DNA from: Tupaia tana
Lineage: Eukaryota; Chordata; Mammalia; Scandentia; Tupaiidae
Length of the DNA: 64,000 nt
Reading direction: 5' to 3'
Assembly (NCBI GenBank): GCA_026018925.1
Contig: JAKSZU010000009.1
Location: forward strand, 76,294,041 to 76,358,040
The notes beneath the pieces are model-generated. The model worked only from the letters and a program-made list of their open reading frames with translations, was not told the origin of the DNA and did not search any database. The position numbers were made by a program, and so were the translations under genes. This document shows, piece by piece, positions 56,441 through 64,000 of this stretch. Numbering within the stretch: the stretch's first letter is position 1; the number at the start of each line of letters is the position of its first letter.

Positions 56441-57524
56441 TATTTATAGTTGATGTAATAGTGGAAAAATATTTTTCTTATTTATATAACATTGTCTTAA
56501 TTTTTAAACAATCACTCTGTAACATTACAGCTTGCAAAATAAATTTTCTCAGCATGTATACCTTGTATTTAGTTAAAGATATTATACATGTTATCATCAA
56601 CATAATTTTTCATTTTTGTGTCCCTTAAATATTTTGCTTCTTTCTTTTTCCCCTTGATTCTTTTCTTCTCACATTCACCCATTTCCCACCCTCGTCCGAC
56701 ACTGTCTCTAGTGTCCACAATTGTTCCCCATGCTTTTATATCTTCAAATATTTCAGTTTCTGCCATAGAGTACAGACACTTGGTATATATTAAGTGGGGA
56801 CATACAATATCTCTCTTACATAGTCTGGCTTGTTTCACTTAGTAAATCTTCCATATTAATCTACTTTCTATCAGATGCCATGGTCTCATTATTTCTATGG
56901 CTAAGCAGTAATCCATAGTGTATATGTGCAACAACTTTAAAAACCATTCATGTGTTCATGACATTTGGGTTGGTTTCATGTCTTAGCAATTGTGAATAAT
57001 GCCACAATTAACATGGATGTTCAAGTGTTTTTCTGACCCAGTGTATTCCCATCCTTTGGGTAGATACCCAGGAGTGAATCTGTTGGATTATATGGTAATT
57101 CTATTTGTAGGTCTTTTAGGAACCTCCATATCGTTCTCCACAGTGGCTGTACTAATTTACTCTCCAACCAACAGTGTAGGAGAATTCCCTTTTCACTACA
57201 GCCTTGCCAGCATGTAACATTCTTTATTTTCTTAGTCTTTACCATTCTGACCTGGGTTAAGTGGTACCTCAATGTGGTTTTGGTTTGTATTTCTCTGATG
57301 GTAAAGGATATTGAGTAATTTTTCATATGCTTTTTGGCTGTTTGTATGTCTTCCTTAGAGAGTTGTCTATTCATCTCACTTGCCCATATTTTAATTGGGT
57401 TGACCACTGTTTTTTGAATAAGCTGCTTGTATTTCCTGTATTTTTTTTATTATGGGTCTTTTATTTGAGGAAGTTTGGAAATAAATTCCCATGTTTAGGG
57501 TTACTGATTCACTCTAGTTTTAGT

Positions 57525-57525
<1 letters not shown>

Positions 57526-57555
<30 letters not shown>
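57526..57555. repeat. Poly(T) run
   Basis: A run of about 30 T's in L1-D without an attached SINE body, so either slippage expansion or the residue of a lost insertion. Confidence 0.9.
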
Positions 57556-57558
<3 letters not shown>

Positions 57559-57840
57559 TGAGTGGAAGCTTTTTACCCAATATAATCTAAACTGTCTATT
57601 TTTGGAATTATTGCCTGTGCTATAGGGGTCTTATTTAAGAAGTTTCTGTTTGTTCTGTTGTCTCCAAGAGACAATTTCCCCTGCATTATCCTGCAGAAGT
57701 ATTATAATTTGAGTCTTTGGTTTAGATCTTTGATCTATTTTGAGCAGAATTTGTCAATGGTTAGAGATTAGAGTCCAGTTTCACCTTTGTTCAGGTGGAT
57801 ACCCAATTTTTCATCACTATTTTCTAAGAAGAATTTTTAG

Positions 57841-58141
57841 GGGGCCAGCAGATAGCTTAGCAGTTATGTTTCTGTACTCCCAAATGGAAGAGCTCAGTTC
57901 AAGTCTCAGAAAAGGTGACTTGAAAATCACCCTGAGTATGTGTGCATGCATGGACAAAACCTGGGAGGAGGATGGAGGAGAAGGGATTGTGGCATGTCCA
58001 TATGTCCTGGGGGGGATAATTTTTCACTTTCCCTCTCCCAGTCTCTGTCTCTCTCTCTGGAGATTACACATGCCCTAAGGCAAGAACTCCTAAAAATAAA
58101 TAAATAAGTAAATAAATAAGTAAATAAATAAATAAATAAAA
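57841..58141 (+). mobile_element. SINE inside L1-D with (TAAA)n tail
   Basis: A diverged head (ggggccagcagatagcttag), a body of the dominant family and a tail expanded into AAAT/AAGT units (58094-58141). Confidence 0.85.
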
Positions 58142-59217
58142 GATTATTGTTTCCACACTGGGTTGACTGGTTGCCTTTATCAAAAATCAGTTGACTATAT
58201 GCTTTGGGGATTATTTTGCTCTTTGTTGATTAGTGTTGCTCTTCTATTCCATTTGTCTACATGACTGTTCTTGTTTTAATACCATCCTGGTTTGATGATC
58301 AAAGCTTTGTAATATATTTTGGGGTCAGGGAGTGAGATGCCTCCTACTCAACTCTTCTTGTGCAGTGTTGTTTTGCAGTACAGGGTCTTTTATGGTTCCA
58401 GGCTTTGTCCGTTTTGAGGATGAGGGTAATGGAGGCTATATTACTTGAATTTAGGAGGATTCCTTTGTTTTTGATCTTTAGAAATAGTATGAGTAGAATG
58501 GAGGTTAGCTCTTCTTTAAAATTTTTGTAGAATTCATAAGTGAAAACATTGGGACCTGAACTTTTTTTCTTGGTAGGTTATTTATCACTGATTCAGGGTC
58601 ATTGTTTATTATTGGTCTATTAAGATTTTCTATGTCTTTCTGATTCAGTCTTGTATTTATCCATCTCATCCAGTTTTTCTTGTTTATTGACATATAGTTT
58701 CACATAGTATTATTTAATGATCTTTTGTATTTCTTTTATATCTGTTTTAACATTGCCTATTATCTGATTCCTTTCTCTTTTCTTAGTTAGTCTAGCTAAT
58801 GATGTATGAATTTTGTTTATCTTCTTTAAAAAAAATTTTGGTTTAATTTATTTTCTGTATATTTTGTTTATTCTCTATTTCATTTATTTCTGCTTGAATC
58901 TTTATTATTGCTCTTTCTCCTAGCAGTTCTTTGGTTTTTGTTGCTGTTGCTCTACAGTGGCTTCTGGTTTTCTAATGGATTATACATTTTTCCTTAGTTT
59001 TTAGAGTTATATCCGAGCATTCAGAGGAATGAAGGGGGAGGGACCTGCAATCTCTGAACATACCATTTTTCTCCCTTTGTGCAGCTGATTCAATAGAAAT
59101 TGAGGATAATTCAGACGCTAAAAGTATTCAGATATTTGATTACTGAGCACTTAGACTGGTCCAGAAAATCACTGTGTGGAGGCTGAGCAGAAAAGTGTGA
59201 AAGGTAAAAAGAAGAGG

Positions 59218-59272
59218 AAAAGAAAAAGAAAAAGAAAAAGAAAAAGAAAAAGAAAAAGAAAAAGAAAAAGGA
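59218..59272 (+). repeat. (AAAAAG)n microsatellite
   Basis: A hexanucleotide tract of about 9 units. The antisense reads as a phenylalanine-rich frame. Confidence 0.95.
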
Positions 59273-59710
59273 AAAAAACAATGAAAAAAAGAAAAGTAAA
59301 TTTTTTAAGCAAAAAATAAAAACCACACTGCACAGGCTGCTTAGAAATCAGATATAGATATCTGCTGATTGGCTTGTCCTATAGGAGTAAGGGAAAAGGT
59401 AAGAATTAGCAAGACAAAGGAGTGACAAAGAGCTAAGAAGGTTAGAAATTTAAAAAAATTATAAGTGAGAGGGAGACGGAGAGAGACAGAGAGAATAAAT
59501 TGGGTGTTGTAACCTGGCTAGATCTGGGGGACAGGAAGGTGAAGTCTGGGCAGAAGGTCTTCGGTGGTCCTAATCCCTGAATGAGGCCACTCAGAACTTA
59601 GATATAGATGGTTGCTGATTGACTTGTCCTATGGGGACAGGGGAAAAGGTCAGAATTAGCAAGACAAAAGAGTGGGAGAGAGCTAAGAAGTTTAAAAGTT
59701 TTTAAAAAGA

Positions 59711-59968
59711 GGGAACCAGCAGTTAGCATAATGGCTATGTCTCTGGACTCCCACGTAGTCGACTGTGGTTCACATCCCAGACCCGGTGGCTTAAAACTCA
59801 TGCCAGGCGCATGTCCATGCGTGTCCAAGATCCTGAGAGGAGAATGGAGGAGAAGGGATTGTGGCGTGACCATCCCCCCTGGGGGGTGATTTCTCGCTTT
59901 CTGTCTCTATGTCTCTCTCTGTCTGTCTGGCGAGCACACACTCCCTATAGCGAAAACCTCTCCAGAAA
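59711..59968 (+). mobile_element. SINE inside the 250-bp tandem repeat
   Basis: A well-preserved full copy with head 'gggaaccagcagttagcata' and a poly(A) tail leading into the ATCT tract. Confidence 0.92.
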
Positions 59969-59992
59969 AAAAAAAAAAGAAAAAAAGAAATA

Positions 59993-60072
59993 TCTATATC
60001 TATATCTTTATATCTATCTATCATCTATCTGTCTATCTATCTATCTATCATCTATCTATCTTACCTATCTAT
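59993..60072 (+). repeat. (ATCT)n microsatellite
   Basis: A tetranucleotide tract with variant units directly following the SINE tail. Confidence 0.95.
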
Positions 60073-60830
60073 AGAGAGAGAAATAAAGAATAGAGGGTTC
60101 TCTAACCTGGTTCCTGGCTAGATCTGGGAGACAGGAAGGTGAAGTCTGAGATAATCTTTGGTGGCCCTAATACCTGAATGAGGCTGTTCAGAACTCAGAT
60201 ATAGATGGCTGCTGATTGGCTTGTTCTGGCTCTTGGCTAAATCTGGGGAACAGGAGGGTGAAGTCTGGTCAGAAATTTGTAAGGGACTTGACCTTTCTCA
60301 CTTGCTTTATTTATTTATTTATTCATTTATTTAGTCTCTTGACTGGAGAATTTATTTTAATTAATTTTTAAAATTATTATTCATACAGTAAAATGCTATA
60401 CAACACTTAGATTGTAAAGAGACTTTACCCAGCATGATATACACCTCATTTCAGCCCAGTTGAGACTATTGTACACATCCTCGTAAACAGATAAAAACCC
60501 TTATCTGTGTCCCACAAGTGTCTTACCTCTCCATTTCCACCCCCAAATTTTCTTTCCTATGCTCTTCCCTTCCCACAATCTCTTTCCACTTTGTCTCTGA
60601 TGTCCATTGCAATTACTAGTGCTTTTATGTTCTCCAGTCCTTCACTCTCTACCATAGAGTGTGAACAGTTGGTATATGTAAAGTGGAGACATATAATGTC
60701 TCTCTTTCATAGCCTGACTTGCTTCACTCAGCAACAAATCTTCCATATTCATCCACTTTCTATCAAATTCCAGGGCCTTGTTGTTTTTTATGGTGGAATA
60801 GTATTCTGTGGAGTATATGAGCCATAATTT

Positions 60831-62870
60831 TCAATCCATTTATCTGTTTGTGGACATTTGTGTTAGTTCTATGTCTTAGCAGTCATGAATAATGCTGCAA
60901 TAAAAATAGTTGTGCCAGTGCTTTTCTGACTGAGTGCTCTCCTGTCCTTTGGGTAGATATCCAGGAGTGGAATTGCTGGATCATATGGCAGTTCTATTTG
61001 AAGGTCTTTGAGAAAACTCTATATGGTTTTCTACAGTGTCTGGACCAATTTACATTCCCAACAAAAATGTAGGAGCATTCCCCTTTAATGACATCCTCTC
61101 CAGCACTTACCATTATTTGTTATTTTAAACTTTGCCATTCTTACTGGGATTAGGTGATATTTCATTGTGGTTTTGATCTGCATCTCCCTTATTATGAGGG
61201 ATGTTGAGCTTTGTTTCATATGCTTTTTAAATGTTTGTATGTCTTCCTTAGATAGTTGTTTATTCAGCTCATTTTCCCATCTTTTAATTGAGTTGATCAT
61301 TTTCTTTCAGGTAAGCTGTTTCAGGTCCCAGTGTATTCTGGTTATCAATCCCTCTTCTGAGGTACAGTAAACAAAAATTCTTGGGACCAGCCGTTAGCAT
61401 AATGGCTATGTTGCTGAACTCCCACATAGTTGACCATGATTCGAGTCCTGGACCTGCTGGCTTAAACTCATGCCGGGTGCGTGTGCATGTGTGCCTAAGA
61501 TCCTGAGAGGAGAATGGAGGAGAAGGGATTGCAGCATGGCCATCTCCCCTGGGGGATGATTTCTCGCTTTCTGTCTCTTTGTCTCTGTCTTTCTGGTGAG
61601 TGCGCATGCTCTATAGCAAAATCCTCTCTGAAAAAAACTAAATAAAAACAAAAATTATCTCCCTTTCCGAGGGTTGTTGATTCACACCAATTGTGGTGTC
61701 CTTTGCTGTGATGATACTTCTTAATCTGATATAATCCCACCTGTATATTTTAGGAATTATTTTCTGTGCTTTGGGGGTCTTGCTTAAGAAGTCTTTGCAT
61801 ACTCCAATGTCTCCCAGAGTTTCCCCAGTGTTTTCCACCAGTAGTTTTATAGTTTGTGTTCTTAGGTTTAGATCTTTGATCCACTTTGATTTGATTTTTG
61901 TTAATGGTGAAAGACAGGGGTTCAGATTCATCTTTCCGCAGGTGGATACCCAGGTTTTCAAGCACAATTTGCTAAATTGGTTTCTCTTTTCCCATTGAAT
62001 TGACTGGTATACCCTTTTCAAAGATGAGTTGGATATATATTTTGGGGTTTATTAACTCTGTTCCATTGGCTCTCATGTCTGTTTTATGTACCAATACCAT
62101 GCTGTTTTGATGATTGCAACATTGTAATATATTTTGGATTCAGGAAGTGAGATGCTCTTTACTCTGGTCTTCTTGTGCAGGTCAGAGAAAATGATAGATA
62201 TAGTTTCTATGCCTTTGAATCTGTAGAGGCTTGCTTTGTACCCTAACATGTAGTCAATTTTTGAAAAGGTTCCATGTGGGGTGAGAAAAAATGTATATCT
62301 AGAGGTTTTTAGATGGAAACTTCTATAGATGTCTGTTAAGCCCATTTGATTTATGGTATAATTTAGATACTTTACCTGTTACTTTTTGTCTAGATGATCT
62401 GCCCAGAAGAGAGAGTGGGGTGTTGAGGTCTCCAATAATTAGTGTGTTGCAGTCTACCTCTCCCTTTATATCTAACAGTCTTTCCTTCACATATTTGGGT
62501 GCTCCTGTATGAAGTGCATACATATTTATTAGCCTTATATCTTCTTGATGGATTAATCCTTTTACTACAATATAGTGCCTTCTTTGTCTCTTTGAACAAT
62601 TTTTCTTTTAAAGCCTATCTTGTCAGAAATTAGTATCGCTACTTGAGCTTTTTTTGGTTTTGATTTGCATAGAATACCTTTTTCTAACCCTTCACTTTTA
62701 GTATATGTATGTCTTTATCCATGAGATGCATTTCTTGTAGGCAACAGATAGAAGGCTTCTGCTTTTTTTATTCATTCAGCCAGTCTGTGTCTCTTGATTA
62801 GATAATTTAATCTATTAACATTCAATGTTATTATTGATATTTCTGGACTTGTTCTTACCATTAAGTTGGC
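60831..62870 (-). pseudogene. L1 ORF2: L1-F ORF2 remnant, endonuclease fused to RT C-terminus
   Basis: An open minus-strand segment 62345-62073 reads from the endonuclease ([10 protein letters not shown], then FKGIETISIIFSD) straight into the post-RT region (SLPESKIYYN, then IIKTAWYW). Relative to L1-B about 1.9 kb carrying the RT core is missing, and the junction stays in frame. Other open pieces: 62523-62323 (endonuclease), 62021-61638 and 61300-61085 (C-terminal). Confidence 0.88.
61369..61656 (+). mobile_element. SINE inside L1-F ORF2, 11-bp TSD
   Basis: The copy at 61380-61645 is flanked by exact aaacaaaaatt repeats (61369-61379 and 61646-61656). Confidence 0.9.
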
Positions 62871-62934
62871 CATTGTCTTAGCTGTCTTTTATTACCTTAT
62901 TTTTGGCTGTTCATTTTTAGTTTCCCTGGAACAG

Positions 62935-64000
62935 GACTCTTCAGAGTTTCTTGAAGAGCTGATCTAGGATTGGCAAATTCTTTCAGGTTTTGTTTGTCTG
63001 AGATTTTAATCATTTTTTTCCCCCATATGAAGGGTAGTCTTGCTGTATATATTAATCTTGGTTGAAACTGTTTCTCTCATAACACTTTCAATATGTCTTC
63101 CCATTCTTTCTTTGCTTGCATTACTTCTGTTGAAAGGTCTGGAGTTAGCCTGATGGGGTGACCTTTGTAAATCACTTCTCGTTTCTCTCTTGCCAATTTT
63201 AGTATCTTTTCTTTTCCTTTCTTTTTTTTTTTAAAGAATGACTTAACTACTTATTTATTTATTTGTTTACTTATTTATTTTTACATTTGACCAGAGAGGA
63301 ACAGAGTGAGAAAGAGAGAGAGAGAAAGTGAGAAAGCAACCTGCCAGTCCAGGACTCAAACCGTGGTTGGCCATGTGGGAGTCCAGCACCCTTAACCACC
63401 ACGCCACCTGCCAGCCCCAAGTATTTTTTCTTTATCTGTGGGCTTGGCCAGTCTGGCTAAGATGTGCCTTGGGGAATATATTCTTGGGTTGATTCTATTA
63501 GGAGTCCTTTGTATTTCTTGGATTTGGATGTGTGAGTCCTTCTCTAAACTTGGGAATTTTTCTTCCAGGATTTCATAGAATAGATTTTCCATTCCCTTAT
63601 TAGTTTCTTCACCTTGTTGGATAAAATTATTCAGATGTTTAGACATTTAATGGAATCCAATATTTCTCTTATATTATCCAAATTTTTTTTTGTTATTTTT
63701 CTCTTTTTGGTGTTTTTTCTAGGTCAGAGATTTTATCTTCTACATCAGAGACTTGATCTTCAGCATGGTCTAAATGACTTTTAATACTTTTGAGAGATTT
63801 TTTGATTTCCTGTATTACAGAATTTATCTCTAATAGTTCCATCTGACTCTTTCTTTGCTTGTCCATTTCTTCTTTCATATGGAAGAACTTCCTAATCTCC
63901 TGTAGTTCATTGTCTCTTTTCTGTTCCAACTCATAGAATTTGGTCACCATGAGTGTTCTAAATTCTTTCTCTGACATTTTGGTAATATCTTCTTCTTTTT
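62935..64000 (-). pseudogene. L1 ORF1: L1-F ORF1 remnant, partial
   Basis: Open pieces 63977-63693 (MSEKEFRTLMVTKF, then a long coiled coil with KEEMDKQRKSQMELLE) and 63646-63392 (KHLNNFIQQ... NRINPRIYSPRHI) match L1-B ORF1 in order. A frameshift separates them and a SINE splits the C-terminal part. The start codon lies beyond the window. Confidence 0.85.
63201..63433 (-). mobile_element. Short second-type SINE inside L1-F ORF1
   Basis: A minus-strand copy with head 'ggggctggcaggtggcgtgg' at 63419 and a short GA-rich body without the long middle block. The direct repeat agtatcttttcttt / agtattttttcttt (63201-63214 and 63420-63433) has one mismatch. Confidence 0.9.

Larger units (their letters stand above)
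56441..58985 (-). mobile_element. 5'-truncated L1 (L1-D) with ~1-kb internal deletion
   Basis: 3'UTR (56441-57000), ORF2 C-terminal region (57000-57840, including an open piece 57407-57021), then continuation after a SINE. Near 58405 the sequence jumps from the thumb region to the early RT region, relative to L1-B a loss of about 980 bp. The 5' truncation lies near 58985, inside ORF2. Confidence 0.85.
59335..60290. repeat. Diverged tandem repeat, ~250-bp unit
   Basis: The landmark 'gatatagat' followed by 'tgctgattg(g/a)cttgt' occurs at 59351, 59601 and 60198. 'ctggctagatctgggggaca' and its variants recur with the same period. Removing the SINE and adjacent microsatellite (59711 to about 60085) brings the second interval to about 245 bp. 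At least two full units and a partial third; origin unknown. Confidence 0.8.
60350..64000 (-). mobile_element. LINE-1 (L1-F), running off the window end
   Basis: Minus-strand L1: 3'UTR (60350 to about 60830), ORF2 C-terminal and thumb regions, an internal deletion at about 62179, endonuclease region to about 62870, ORF1 from about 62930 to the window end. Two SINEs (61380-61645 and 63222-63419) interrupt it. The 5' end is beyond 64000. Confidence 0.92.

Overview
The window looks like an intergenic or deep-intronic stretch of a placental mammal genome. I see no bacterial, plasmid or phage gene and no host protein-coding exon. Nearly every long reading frame is retroelement-derived: LINE-1 (L1) ORF1 or ORF2, an endogenous retrovirus, or antisense noise across SINEs. 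The most abundant repeat is a tRNA-derived SINE of about 260 bp, with more than 40 copies on both strands. Its tRNA-like head has pol III A and B boxes, and it has a CT-rich 3' body and an A-rich tail. It is not Alu, B1/B2, CAN or BOV as I know them. One degenerate tRNA/7SL-like composite (48226-48405) hints at Euarchontoglires. A colugo-like animal is one guess, held with low confidence.

Layout. 1-1140: SINEs and AT-rich DNA. 1140-7640: an inverted L1 3'UTR scrap, then a long plus-strand L1 (L1-A) with a 5'UTR of ~124-bp units, decayed ORF1 and ORF2, and a 60-bp in-frame tandem duplication. 8020-8885: a solo LTR carrying a SINE. 8886-18970: mostly unique AT-rich DNA with scattered SINEs and microsatellites. 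18974-22612: SINE/L1 chimera, a cluster of nested SINEs, unique DNA. 22613-28508: a full-length minus-strand L1 (L1-B) bounded by a perfect 15-bp target-site duplication (TSD); it is the best preserved L1 here, but its RT catalytic motif reads FAGD and both ORFs are broken. 28535-28710: a second-type SINE. 28832-34142: a class II (betaretrovirus-like) provirus with two LTRs, a lysine-type primer site, gag, pro and pol remnants, essentially no env, a SINE inside gag, and a 6-bp TSD. 34192-42155: SINE-rich DNA including an old interspersed repeat split by SINEs. 42640-44290: L1 3' fragment. 44727-48660: SINEs, a 3 x 131-bp tandem array, a Tigger-like DNA transposon, a SINE dimer and the tRNA/7SL composite. 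48815-52160: an old L1 (L1M-type) split by younger insertions. 52800-58980: two truncated minus-strand L1s with internal deletions. 59335-60290: a ~250-bp tandem repeat. 60350-64000: a minus-strand L1 (L1-F) running off the window, with an internal deletion fusing the endonuclease to the RT C-terminal region.

How the parts work together: L1 machinery evidently mobilised the SINEs, since many copies end in A-rich tails and have 10-18 bp TSDs. Nesting gives relative ages: SINEs sit inside L1-A, the provirus, the solo LTR, the old L1M and L1-F. I found no clear novel biological system. The most informative items are the complete L1-B insertion, the env-less provirus, the SINE dimers, the tRNA/7SL composite and the tandem arrays.
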